64,000 bases of DNA, from assembly GCA_003222895.1 (NCBI GenBank), contig QHXI01000050.1:1-64000 (forward strand), given 5' to 3'. Source of the DNA: Acidobacteriota bacterium. Lineage in GTDB: Bacteria > Acidobacteriota > Blastocatellia > Pyrinomonadales > Pyrinomonadaceae. Below are positions 50,072-58,747 of this stretch, piece after piece. Under the pieces are notes generated by a model. That model saw nothing but the letters and a program-made list of their open reading frames with translations. It was not told the DNA's origin and searched no databases. Made by a program: the position numbers and the translations under genes. Each line of letters begins with the position of its first letter. Position 1 is the stretch's first letter.

Positions 50072-51034
50072 TTGAGCCTGACCCCGAAACAAATCGATGA
50101 GTTGATGATCGCCGGCGGGCAGCGAGTGCTCGCTCGCGCTGGGGATGCGCGGTCACTGAATCATGAAGCGCTGTGGAAGCGTCTTCGCGCCGCAACCGGG
50201 AAGTACGTTCTGAAAGACGATCCGTCGGCCGATTCCAATACCATAGATAAGTTTCTCGATCGCCTGCACGCCGATGATTTGTGTCTGGTGATCGCCTGTG
50301 AGCGTGGCGATCAAGCGGCGTGGAGCGACCTGTTCGAAGCCTATGGTGCGACCGTTCGATCGGCGGCGCGCTCGGCCAGCTCGAACGAAGCGATGGCCGA
50401 TGATCTGGCGCAATCGATCTGGGCCGAGTTGCACGGGCTGAAGGTGCGCGAAGATGGGCTGCCGGCAGGCAAGCTCGCCTACTATTCCGGGGCTGGTTCG
50501 TTGGGCGGCTGGTTGCGCGCGGTGGTGGCGCAGCTCGCAATCGATCAGCATCGCCGCCAGGCGAAGCTGGTTCAGACTGAAGAAGATTCAGACCTCGACC
50601 GGTTGGCGCAGACGGATGCTGAACCCGATGGTGCACGCGCGTTTCAATCTGCGGCCAGTCCGGAAGATTTGCTGGCGAGTGACATTGCGTCGGCCGATGT
50701 TGAGAAGGCTTTGGCGCGGGCGCTTGCCGAGCTCGAAAATGAAGATCGTCTGCTGATGAAGTTGTATTACTTCGACGGCATGCGTCTGCGCGAAGCGGGG
50801 GCTGTTCTCGGCGTTCATGAAGCAACTGCGAGCCGGCGTTTGACGCGAATTCATGGCGAAGTTCGGCAACACGTGGAAACGATTTTGATGAAGGAGCATG
50901 GTTGGACAAAGGCCGAAGCCGCGCGTTCATTGTCAGAAGTGGCGACGCAATTGCAGACAGAGATTGAACCGATGTTGCACGGGAGAAGTGACACTGCATT
51001 GCAGAGTTCACCCGCGAGCGCTGAACTGACCTGA
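50072..51034 (+). CDS. Sigma-70 family RNA polymerase sigma factor with long N-terminus
   Basis: 320 residues from TTG 50072; ATG 50105 is an alternative. Region 2 is DQAAWSDLFEAYGATVRSAARSASSNEAMADDLAQSIWAEL. Region 4 is EDRLLMKLYYFDGMRLREAGAVLGVHEATASRRLTRI. A further 45 residues follow region 4 (MKEHGWTKAEAARSL). The N-terminal 80 residues are extra for an ECF factor. Codons 14-22 (IAGGQRVLA) coincide with a GGCGGGCAGCGAGTGCTCGC repeat word. It heads a plus-strand group with a lipoprotein and a zinc-finger anti-sigma factor. Confidence 0.85.
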   Translation: MSLTPKQIDELMIAGGQRVLARAGDARSLNHEALWKRLRAATGKYVLKDDPSADSNTIDKFLDRLHADDLCLVIACERGDQAAWSDLFEAYGATVRSAARSASSNEAMADDLAQSIWAELHGLKVREDGLPAGKLAYYSGAGSLGGWLRAVVAQLAIDQHRRQAKLVQTEEDSDLDRLAQTDAEPDGARAFQSAASPEDLLASDIASADVEKALARALAELENEDRLLMKLYYFDGMRLREAGAVLGVHEATASRRLTRIHGEVRQHVETILMKEHGWTKAEAARSLSEVATQLQTEIEPMLHGRSDTALQSSPASAELT

Positions 51035-51122
51035 CCACGAATAGTTTGCAAGTTATTTGAGCGTCGCGCGTTCCTTCAACGAGGGCAAAGCCAGGGAAAC
51101 TGCTGAGGATAATCGAGAGTCA

Positions 51123-51665
51123 ATGAAACTATTGTCAGCCAACATTGCGCTGGGGCTTATCTTTATCGTTTCTTGCTCGTCCCAGAGACAGAAAGTTACG
51201 TCGGAGATTAACCTCGCAGTGAAGGATCAGGACCTAAATCAGGTCTCAGAAATTGCTTTGCAACGAGTCTATTCGGGTTGCGAGGGATGTCCCGATCACC
51301 GCTTGACGCTGAGTCGGGAGAAAGCAGATGAGTTCAGCGACGCCAAGGTTACCTACACCGAGTTACATACAAGTAAGCGTCGGGAGGGCAAGTTGTCCCC
51401 CTATTATTACAACACACTTTTGAAAGTGCTTGAATTGCAAAAATACTTCGAAATGAATAGCGAATACGCCATGGGTTGGGAGGACGCGCTTCAGACACGG
51501 TTGAGTGTCAAAATCGGAGACAAGGGGAAGACAATTGAGACGAGGAACGAAGGGGAAGCACCGATTGAACTACGGACTATTTATATGGCGATCGACGGGG
51601 CGGCCTTACATGTTGTCTGGGCGGACGGTAAGTCTTCTAACGTAACCGGCTTGGCTGGGTATTGA
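51123..51665 (+). CDS. Putative lipoprotein between sigma and anti-sigma genes
   Basis: Start ATG 51123 (MKLLSANIAL) gives 180 residues and a lipobox-like FIVSCSS (Cys at about 19), so it should be lipid-anchored. The longer frame to 51057 is rejected. The mature part has a CEGCPDH pair of cysteines and a pattern YTELHTSKRREGKLSPYYYNTLLKVLE. No family recognised. Its TGA overlaps the TTG of the next gene, so it is translationally coupled to the anti-sigma factor. Confidence 0.68.
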   Translation: MKLLSANIALGLIFIVSCSSQRQKVTSEINLAVKDQDLNQVSEIALQRVYSGCEGCPDHRLTLSREKADEFSDAKVTYTELHTSKRREGKLSPYYYNTLLKVLELQKYFEMNSEYAMGWEDALQTRLSVKIGDKGKTIETRNEGEAPIELRTIYMAIDGAALHVVWADGKSSNVTGLAGY

Positions 51666-51667
51666 AG

Positions 51668-52885
51668 ATGACTCCAAATGATTCACAAATGGACGTGCTT
51701 ATGCGCCGCTTTGGTAGTGGTGCACAGGGCGAATCATTGGGCGATCACCTTGACCCGGACGAGATGAACACGTTTGCCGAAGGCGCGCTGCCGCCTGCGG
51801 CTCGTTCGCGTTACGTGTCACATCTGGCGGATTGCGATCAGTGCCGCCGGCAAGTCGCGCAACTCTCTATCACCGCCGGCGCAGTCGTGCGAAGTGAACA
51901 GTCCGCTGCTGCGAGACCAGAATCGCGATCGGTCTGGCAAATGCTGATCGGAATTTTCGCGCTTCCGGTTTTGCGTTACGTCGCATTCGCGGCCGTCGTC
52001 TTGGGTGTTGCGGGTGTTGCTTATCTCGCGTTGCGCCCGCGTAGCGAACAAAAGTTGGTGGCGAGCAGCGAGCCCCTTGAACAGCATCCGGCGAGTGCCC
52101 TCAAAGCTCCGGCTATCGATAATAATGGAAATACGCAAACGAATGCCGCGCAGAGCAGCTCGTCACCGACTGTGGCGGCGACTCCTTCTACTCAAAATCC
52201 GAAACGGGAGGACTTGCGAGTCGCGGAGAACATCGTGCCTCCGGTCGCCGCGAAACAAGCTCCGTTGCCGAGCATATCCACCGAGAGCAAAGCCGGCGAA
52301 TCGCAGGCTTATAAAGCATTGCCGTCGTATGCGCCGCCTCCGCCGGGCGAGTCGCAAGCTACCACTCAAGAGCAGCGGAGTGCTGCCGGCGGTGCCTCAT
52401 ATTCTCAGAAAAAAGCTGAAACTGCGGGGAAGGTTGATTCCGCTGATCGCGAACGAGACTTAGCCAAGGACGCAGTTCGAGCTGATGAGCCTTTGCGGCC
52501 TACTTATTCTGGTCAACCAACTTCGGTGACACGCAAAGCCACCGACGAAAAACAGAAAGGCGGCCCAAGCAGGAACGTGGATAACCTGGCTAATCGCACT
52601 CAAAACGAGGTCCGCAATGAACCGGCAAAGGCGCGGACAGGCGGCGACAAGCAGAGTTCCGACGATGAATCATCCGAAACGCGATCGGTTGGCGGTCACA
52701 AGTTTCGCCGTCAGGGCCGTGGATGGATCGATCAAAAGTTCAAATCATCGATGGCGATGAAAAACATTTCGCGAGGCTCAGATGAATTCAAGGAGCTTGA
52801 TTCTCGCTTGCAGTCTATCGCTCAACAACTTAGCGGCCAGGTCATCGTCGTGTGGAAGGGCCAGGCTTACCTCATAAGTAAATAG
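51668..52885 (+). CDS. Zinc-finger anti-sigma factor, membrane-anchored
   Basis: 405 residues from ATG 51668. The cytoplasmic ZAS finger HLADCDQC (HxxxCxxC) lies at about 55-62, preceded by HLDPDEMNTFAEGAL. One membrane helix is at about 100-120 (YVAFAAVVLGVAGVAYLAL). A long Ser/Ala/Pro-rich outer region (about 125-330) follows, then a compact end (VGGHKFRRQGRGWIDQKF ... VIVVWKGQAYLI). That end recurs in exported acidobacterial regulators, as far as I recall. It should hold the upstream sigma factor. The last codons and the stop lie in a repeat tract. Confidence 0.82.
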   Translation: MTPNDSQMDVLMRRFGSGAQGESLGDHLDPDEMNTFAEGALPPAARSRYVSHLADCDQCRRQVAQLSITAGAVVRSEQSAAARPESRSVWQMLIGIFALPVLRYVAFAAVVLGVAGVAYLALRPRSEQKLVASSEPLEQHPASALKAPAIDNNGNTQTNAAQSSSSPTVAATPSTQNPKREDLRVAENIVPPVAAKQAPLPSISTESKAGESQAYKALPSYAPPPPGESQATTQEQRSAAGGASYSQKKAETAGKVDSADRERDLAKDAVRADEPLRPTYSGQPTSVTRKATDEKQKGGPSRNVDNLANRTQNEVRNEPAKARTGGDKQSSDDESSETRSVGGHKFRRQGRGWIDQKFKSSMAMKNISRGSDEFKELDSRLQSIAQQLSGQVIVVWKGQAYLISK

Positions 52886-52995
52886 TAAATAGTAAATCGC
52901 AAATCGTAAATAGACTTGAACCAAGGCGCCGGTTGATTCGTATCGATTTGGAGAGAAGCGTCTTTTCTATTTTCGATTAACGATTTACTATTCAC
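52877..52995. repeat. Short-word inverted-repeat element
   Basis: AAGTAAATAGTAAATAG and AAATCGCAAATCG words on the left; complements TTTTCGATTAACG and ATTTACTATTC on the right. It provides the stop codon of the anti-sigma gene and fills the gap to the zinc-ribbon gene. Confidence 0.65.
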
Positions 52996-52999
52996 GAGT

Positions 53000-53488
53000 A
53001 TGTTCTGTTCATCCTGCGGCACCGAAAGTACCGGCCTCAATTACTGCAATCGTTGCGGCGCAAATCTCGCTGTGCCCGTTGCTCCAGTCGAACTGGCGCC
53101 GATTAGTTTGACGAAGCCGATCCTGATTTTCGGATTGGTGATCCTGTTCTTAACGCTTGGCGGTTTTGCGGGAATAATCTCGGGCACAATCGAAATGGTC
53201 CAGAACGGAGCCGGAGGCGTGTCCCCGGCCATACCGATCTTCGGCATGCCCACTCTTCTCACCATAGACATTCTTCTGATTCGTCAGCTGTCCAAATTAA
53301 TTAGCGCGGCCCTTTCGCCCGAACGGAGACAAATGCCAGCGCCGCAGCCGCAGTTCTATCCAGACCCGCGATTGGCGCGCCCCAGCACGGCACGGCTCGA
53401 ACCGGCGCCCAGCGTCACCGAAAACACGACCCGCTTCTTTGATCCCGTCTATCGCGATCCTCGCGAGCGTGAAGATATCAAGCGCTGA
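53000..53488 (+). CDS. Zinc-ribbon membrane protein
   Basis: 162 residues. The N-terminal zinc ribbon has MFCSSCGTE and NYCNRCGANL (two CxxC pairs). Two hydrophobic segments follow (about 38-65 and 78-100), then a Pro/Arg-rich cytoplasmic tail. This layout is common in small acidobacterial membrane proteins of unknown role. It may belong with the preceding sigma/anti-sigma group. Confidence 0.75.
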   Translation: MFCSSCGTESTGLNYCNRCGANLAVPVAPVELAPISLTKPILIFGLVILFLTLGGFAGIISGTIEMVQNGAGGVSPAIPIFGMPTLLTIDILLIRQLSKLISAALSPERRQMPAPQPQFYPDPRLARPSTARLEPAPSVTENTTRFFDPVYRDPREREDIKR

Positions 53489-53584
53489 AACGACCTGCGT
53501 TCCCGCTGCTTTGTTGCCCTCAAAAGTATGAGTTGGTAGAGTTCCGTGTGTTCGCAGACCCGGGAAACTCGAGGTGCATCCGGC

Positions 53585-55069
53585 ATGAACTCGTTCCGCT
53601 CGTATTTTGTAATTCTTCTCGGCCTCTGCTTATCGTGCAGCGTGGTAATTCAAGCTCTCGGGCAATCGCAGACTGGTCCATCGCCGCAAAACACTTCGAC
53701 AGCATCCAAACGAAACTCGTCTTCGAAGAAAGCAACGGCGCAACGGCAGCGCGGCAATGCCGAAATTTCGAAAATTGTTTCGGAAATCAATCCGCGCAGT
53801 ATCGAAGCTACGATTCGAAAATTAGTCAGCTTCGGCACGCGCAATACGCTCTCAGATCAAAATGATCCAAATCGTGGAATTGGCGCAGCGCGCGATTGGC
53901 TCTACGGGGAATTTCAGAAGATCGCGGCGCAGTCCGGCGGACGCATGACCGTCGAAAAGCAAACGTTCGAGCAGCCGAAGGCTGCGCGCGTTCCGCAGCC
54001 GACGATGCTGACGAACATCGTCGCGACACTGAAAGGAACGCAGGCTGAATCCGTGAATCGAGTTTACGTTGTAAGCGGTCATTACGATTCAATGTGCGGC
54101 AGTCCGACCGATGCGAAATGCGATGCGCCCGGCGCTAATGACGACGCATCGGGCACGGCCGCGGTGCTCGAGATGGCGCGCGCGATAGCGTCGCACAAAT
54201 TCGACGCGACAATCATCTTCATGACCGTGCCGGGAGAAGAGCAAGGTCTGCTGGGCGCGACGCACTTCGCGGAAGAGGCAAAGAAGAGCAACATGGACAT
54301 CCAGGGGATGTTCACCAACGACATCATCGGCAGCTCGCTCGGCGGCAACGGCGTTCACGATCCGCATACAGTCCGAATCTTCTCAGAGGGGGTGCCGTCG
54401 AATGAAACTCAGCAGGAAGCAACGACGCGTCGCAGCGTCGGCGGCGAGAACGATTCGCAATCGCGACAACTCGCTCGCTTCATCAAAGAGATTGGCGAAC
54501 GCTACGTGCCCTGGATGAAAGTCTGGATGATCTATCGTCGCGATCGATACGGTCGCGGCGGCGATCATCAACCGTTTCTCGAACGCGGCTACGCGGCGGT
54601 GCGCTTCACTGAGCCGAACGAGAATTATCAACATCAACATCAGAACGTGCGCCTTGAAAACGGAATTCAATACGGAGACCTGCCACAGTTCGATGACTTC
54701 AAATACATCGCCAACGTTGCGCGTGTGAACGCCGCATCTCTCGCAGTTTTGGCTTTGGCCCCTGCCCGACCAAAGAACGTGACGTTTCCGACGAGTCTTT
54801 CCAACGACACGCCGATCAACTGGGACGCCAACAAAGAACCTGACTTTGCCGGCTATGAAATCGTCTGGCGCGATACGACCGAAGCGACGTGGACGCATTC
54901 GCGCGCGGTTGGCAACGTCCAGAGCTACACGATGAAGGGGATGTCGAAAGATAATTATTTCTTCGGCGTGCGCGCGGTCGATAAGAAGGGGAATCGCAGC
55001 CCGGTGACTTATCCGAAGCCGCAACCGCGACGTACCGGTACGGGCGCAACGCCAGCGACGTCGCCCTAA
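53585..55069 (+). CDS. Secreted M28 family zinc aminopeptidase
   Basis: Start ATG 53585 (MNSFRSYF) gives a good signal peptide ending near ALG-Q. About 494 residues. Metal-binding and catalytic segments of M28: VVSGHYDSM (His, Asp), GANDDASGTAAVLEMA (Asp), VPGEEQGLLGA (Glu-Glu) and a distal Asp/His (NDIIG; HQNVRLENG). The C-terminal 85 residues resemble a fibronectin-III domain (PINWDANKEPDFAGYEIVWRD). Likely a periplasmic or outside peptidase. Confidence 0.9.
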   Translation: MNSFRSYFVILLGLCLSCSVVIQALGQSQTGPSPQNTSTASKRNSSSKKATAQRQRGNAEISKIVSEINPRSIEATIRKLVSFGTRNTLSDQNDPNRGIGAARDWLYGEFQKIAAQSGGRMTVEKQTFEQPKAARVPQPTMLTNIVATLKGTQAESVNRVYVVSGHYDSMCGSPTDAKCDAPGANDDASGTAAVLEMARAIASHKFDATIIFMTVPGEEQGLLGATHFAEEAKKSNMDIQGMFTNDIIGSSLGGNGVHDPHTVRIFSEGVPSNETQQEATTRRSVGGENDSQSRQLARFIKEIGERYVPWMKVWMIYRRDRYGRGGDHQPFLERGYAAVRFTEPNENYQHQHQNVRLENGIQYGDLPQFDDFKYIANVARVNAASLAVLALAPARPKNVTFPTSLSNDTPINWDANKEPDFAGYEIVWRDTTEATWTHSRAVGNVQSYTMKGMSKDNYFFGVRAVDKKGNRSPVTYPKPQPRRTGTGATPATSP

Positions 55070-55187
55070 CGATGTTTGCGTCGCGTCGTGCTGAGCGAAG
55101 ATTTACTCAACCAAGCACCGCGAGGCTGCGTCTAAAAGAAGGTTGCAAAACGAGAATCTGGACGAGAATAAAGGTGAAGGCATCGCC

Positions 55188-57284
55188 ATGAATATTTCAA
55201 GAATTCAATCCGAATCGTCGACTTCGCGCCAAACGGGCGCGTTTCTGTTGGTTGCGACGCTGCTGATCAGCACTTTTGCCGCGTCTGTCGGAGCGCAGAG
55301 TATGCAGGCGCCGGCGAACAAGCCGGCGGCCAAACTCAATGAGGATCAGCGCATCCTGCACGCGCTGAATCGGCTCGGGTTTGGCTCGCGGCCGGGCGAT
55401 GTCGAGCGCGTGAAGGCGATGGGCGTCGATAAGTATATCGAGCTGCAACTCAATCCGGAGAAGATCGAAGACTCAGCGAGCGAGGCAAAGCTACAAAATC
55501 TCGAGACGCTGCGTATGTCGACGGCTGAGCTTTATGAGAAGTATCCGCAGCCGGGACAGCTTCTCAGGCAACTTCAAAAACGCGATGCGTTGCCGGCGGA
55601 TCTTGCCGCCGCCCGCGACAATCGGGTAAAGGGTGGTGCGAACGCTGCGAATCCAAATCAGGCCAAGACCGGCGAAGCCATGCCCACAGAAATGCAACCA
55701 GCGAATCCAAACAATCCAAATCCGAATGCCGCGAACGATGCGAACCCGATGAACAATCCGCAGTATCGCCAGGCGGTGATGGAATACTTCAAAGAGAACA
55801 ATCTGCGGCCGGCGCAATTTCTCACCGGCGAGCTGCAAATGTCACGCATCCTGCGCGCAGTTTATAGCGAGCGACAGTTGCAGGAGGTGATGGTTGATTT
55901 TTGGACCAACCACTTCAATGTCTTTGCGGCCAAGGGCGCCGATCGCTGGCTGTTGCCTTCGTACGATCGCGACACGATCCGTCCGCACACGCTCGGCAAG
56001 TTTTACGATCTTCTGCTCGCTGATGCTCAGAGTCCGGCGATGCTTTTCTATCTCGATAATTTTCAAAGCGTCAGTCCGAACTCGCAGTTGCCACAGCAAC
56101 GACCGGATGCGCGTCGCGGGCCGCTGGCAAATCTCCGAATGAGCAACAACCCTCAAGATCAGCGCCCGCAACAGCAGCAACAGCGTCGCGGCATCAATGA
56201 AAATTACGCGCGCGAATTGATGGAGTTGCACACGCTGGGTGTTGATGGCGGCTACACGCAGAAAGATGTGCAGGAAGTTGCTCGCTGCTTCACTGGGTGG
56301 ACGATTATCGCTCCGCGTGGAGCCGGCGCCGCGGCGCAAGCTGTGATGAATGGGCCGATGGGCGATATGCTGCGCAAGCAAGCCGGAACTTTTATTTTCC
56401 GTCCGGGCGTTCACGACAACGGTGAAAAGATCGTGCTCGGTCACAAGATTCCAGCCGGCGGCGGCATCAAGGATGGGTATATGGTTCTGGATATTCTGGC
56501 CCATCACCCTGCGACCGCGAAGTTCATCGCGACGAAACTTGTGCGACGATTCGTCTCAGACGATCCACCGCCGGCGCTCGTCGATCGCGTCGCGCAAACT
56601 TACATGAAGACCGAGGGCGACATTCGCGAGATGCTGCGCACGGTATTCTATTCGCCGGAATTCAATTCACTGGATGCGTATCGCGCAAAGGTGAAACGGC
56701 CGTTCGAATTGGCAGTCAGCGCGGTGCGGACGCTCGGCGCGGACACCAATGGCGGCCCGCAGCTTCATCAATGGATTGCGCGCATGGGCCAGCCGCTCTA
56801 TGGCTTCCAAACGCCGAACGGTTATTCGGATGTGGCCGAGAATTGGGTGAATACGGGCGCGTTGCTCGAACGTATGAACTTTGCGCTGGCGCTTGTGAGT
56901 AATCGAATCCCAGGCACGCGCGTCGATCTTTCGAAGTTACTGGGCGAATCGAAAATGGGGGCATCGATAGACAAAGAAAAATTGCTCGATCGATTCGTAA
57001 CCCTGATCGTCGGCGGCGAGATTTCAGCGAAGACGCGCGCGACGTTGCTGAAAGAATTGAGCGATCAAATAACGCTTCCGCCGATGCCGCCGGCCCAAAC
57101 AACATCCAACGGAGCGCCCGCGAATCCATTTGAAGTCGCGTTCCAGCGAGGCAATTTGAATCCGGGCGGTGGTCCGCAACAGCAACAACAGCAGCTCGCG
57201 CGGATGAGTCCGGCTGCGATCGATAATCCGGTGGTGAAGCTCGCAGGATTGATTCTTGGATCGCCGGAGTTTCAGAGGCAGTAA
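55188..57284 (+). CDS. DUF1800 exported protein
   Basis: Start ATG 55188 gives signal peptide MNISRIQ...TFAASVGA. About 698 residues. DUF1800 landmarks: ILHALNRLGFGSRPGDVERV, VDFWTNHFNVFAAKG, ENYARELMELHTLGVDGGY, VQEVARCFTGWT and HHPATAKFIATKLVRRFV. Asn/Pro- and Gln-rich linkers interrupt the domain (about 160-200, 305-330) and precede the end. Nearly always paired with DUF1501, as here. The biochemical role is not established. Confidence 0.9.
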   Translation: MNISRIQSESSTSRQTGAFLLVATLLISTFAASVGAQSMQAPANKPAAKLNEDQRILHALNRLGFGSRPGDVERVKAMGVDKYIELQLNPEKIEDSASEAKLQNLETLRMSTAELYEKYPQPGQLLRQLQKRDALPADLAAARDNRVKGGANAANPNQAKTGEAMPTEMQPANPNNPNPNAANDANPMNNPQYRQAVMEYFKENNLRPAQFLTGELQMSRILRAVYSERQLQEVMVDFWTNHFNVFAAKGADRWLLPSYDRDTIRPHTLGKFYDLLLADAQSPAMLFYLDNFQSVSPNSQLPQQRPDARRGPLANLRMSNNPQDQRPQQQQQRRGINENYARELMELHTLGVDGGYTQKDVQEVARCFTGWTIIAPRGAGAAAQAVMNGPMGDMLRKQAGTFIFRPGVHDNGEKIVLGHKIPAGGGIKDGYMVLDILAHHPATAKFIATKLVRRFVSDDPPPALVDRVAQTYMKTEGDIREMLRTVFYSPEFNSLDAYRAKVKRPFELAVSAVRTLGADTNGGPQLHQWIARMGQPLYGFQTPNGYSDVAENWVNTGALLERMNFALALVSNRIPGTRVDLSKLLGESKMGASIDKEKLLDRFVTLIVGGEISAKTRATLLKELSDQITLPPMPPAQTTSNGAPANPFEVAFQRGNLNPGGGPQQQQQQLARMSPAAIDNPVVKLAGLILGSPEFQRQ

Positions 57285-57288
57285 ATCG

Positions 57289-57361
57289 GTTTCGAGTCTC
57301 GGGTTTCGAGTTTCACGTTAGAACAAACTCGCAATTCGAAACTACAAACTCGAAACTGCGA
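57289..57361. repeat. Short-word inverted-repeat element between DUF1800 and DUF1501
   Basis: TTTCGAGTCTCGGGTTTCG words on the left and complements AACTCGCAATTCGAAAC and AACTCGAAAC on the right. It ends just before the DUF1501 start. Confidence 0.7.
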
Positions 57362-57371
57362 GGTAACGAGC

Positions 57372-58634
57372 ATGAATAGAAGATATTTCATCAAATCGGG
57401 CAGCATCGCGTTGGCTTCATTCGGAGTCATGGCTTCGGCGCCCTCGTTTTTAAAGCGCACGCTGGCCTCAACGTTCGACATTGCAAACGGCGGGCGACGC
57501 AAAACGCTGATCGCGATCTTTCAGCGCGGTGCAGTCGATGGATTGAACGTCGTCGTGCCTTTTGGCGAACACAACTATTTCGACCTGCGCCCGAGCATCG
57601 CGATTCCAAAGCCCAACGGCGGCGCCGAGGCGGCGATCAATCTCGATGGTTACTTTGGTTTGCATCCATCGCTCGCTGCATTCAAGCCGTTATGGGATTC
57701 GAAGCGGCTGGCTATCGTTCATGCGTCTGGTTCGCCAGACAACACGCGTTCGCATTTCGATGCGCAGGACTACATGGAGTCGGGAACGCCGGGTGTAAAA
57801 TCAACGGCGGACGGCTGGCTGAATCGTTATCTTCAATCGAAGGCCGATCCGCAGAAGTCTCTGTTCCGTGCCGTGTCGATGACACAGAACATGCCGCGCG
57901 CGATGCAGGGCAAAGCGTCGACTCTCGCGATTTCGAATCTCGCGGACTTCAACATTCGTGCGGGTCAGAGTTCGGCAACCGTACAGGGCGGGTTCGAAGC
58001 GATGTACGACCAGACCGTCAACGACGCGTTGCGCGGCACCGGCAAAGAAACTTTCGCAGCGATCAATTATTTGAAGCAGGTCAATCCCGGGCAGTACAAA
58101 CCTGAGAACGGCGCGACTTATCCGCAGACTCCATTCGGCAATGCTCTGCGACAGACGGCGCAGTTGATCAAAGCCGGCGTGGGATTGGAAGTCGCGTTCG
58201 CAGACATCGGCGGTTGGGACACTCACGTTAACGAAGGCAATCAGCAGGGACAACTAAGCAATCTGCTGCGACAATTCAGCAATGCGATCGCGGCGCTCCA
58301 CACCGACCTCGGTCAGCGTATGGATGACGTGGTGATCCTGACGATGTCTGAGTTCGGACGCACGGTGAAAGAGAATGGCAATCGCGGCACCGATCACGGA
58401 CACGCAAATGCAATGTTCATCGTCGGCAACAGCGTGCGTGGCGGCAAGGTCTACGGCGATTGGCCGGGGCTGAAGAACGAACAGTTGTACGAAGGCCGAG
58501 ATTTAGCGCTGACGACTGATTTTCGCGATGTGTTTGGCGAGATTGCTAAGAAGCATCTCGGGGCGACGAACATGAACTCGGTATTCCCGGGGTATGCCGG
58601 CAATGAGTCAAAGTTCCGCGGCGTGCTTGGATAA
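57372..58634 (+). CDS. DUF1501 exported protein (Tat-type signal)
   Basis: 420 residues. N-terminal NRRYFIKSG with a following hydrophobic run is a Tat-type signal. DUF1501 features: IAIFQRGAVDGLNVVVPFGEHNYF, GSPDNTRSHFDAQDYMESG, ADIGGWDTHVNEG and MSEFGRTVKENGNRGTDHGHANAMFIVG (alkaline-phosphatase-like metal-binding histidines and aspartates). Partner of the upstream DUF1800 protein. Folding before export would fit metal loading in the cytoplasm (inference). Confidence 0.9.
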   Translation: MNRRYFIKSGSIALASFGVMASAPSFLKRTLASTFDIANGGRRKTLIAIFQRGAVDGLNVVVPFGEHNYFDLRPSIAIPKPNGGAEAAINLDGYFGLHPSLAAFKPLWDSKRLAIVHASGSPDNTRSHFDAQDYMESGTPGVKSTADGWLNRYLQSKADPQKSLFRAVSMTQNMPRAMQGKASTLAISNLADFNIRAGQSSATVQGGFEAMYDQTVNDALRGTGKETFAAINYLKQVNPGQYKPENGATYPQTPFGNALRQTAQLIKAGVGLEVAFADIGGWDTHVNEGNQQGQLSNLLRQFSNAIAALHTDLGQRMDDVVILTMSEFGRTVKENGNRGTDHGHANAMFIVGNSVRGGKVYGDWPGLKNEQLYEGRDLALTTDFRDVFGEIAKKHLGATNMNSVFPGYAGNESKFRGVLG

Positions 58635-58649
58635 GAAAGAAAACTTAAC

Positions 58650-58705
58650 CGCCGATAAATGCGGATTGACGCGGATGCAGCAGACAAACTGCGGTGTCCG
58701 CGTTT
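58650..58705. repeat. Short-word inverted-repeat element before birA
   Basis: GCCGATAAATGCGGATTGACG and GCGGAT words on the left, with complements TGCGGTGTCCGCG on the right. It is similar in wording to the element at 15077. Confidence 0.55.
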
Positions 58706-58747
58706 TCTTTTGCGCGATGTTGCTCTTTCATTTATGCTGCGTTATCG

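Noticed and set aside
49965..51038. 357-codon minus-strand frame opposite the sigma factor
   Set aside because: Arg/Ser/Pro-rich composition typical of antisense in GC-rich DNA; sigma regions 2 and 4 are evident on the plus strand.
54383..55024. 213-codon minus-strand frame inside the M28 peptidase
   Set aside because: The M28 metal ligands on the plus strand settle the coding strand.
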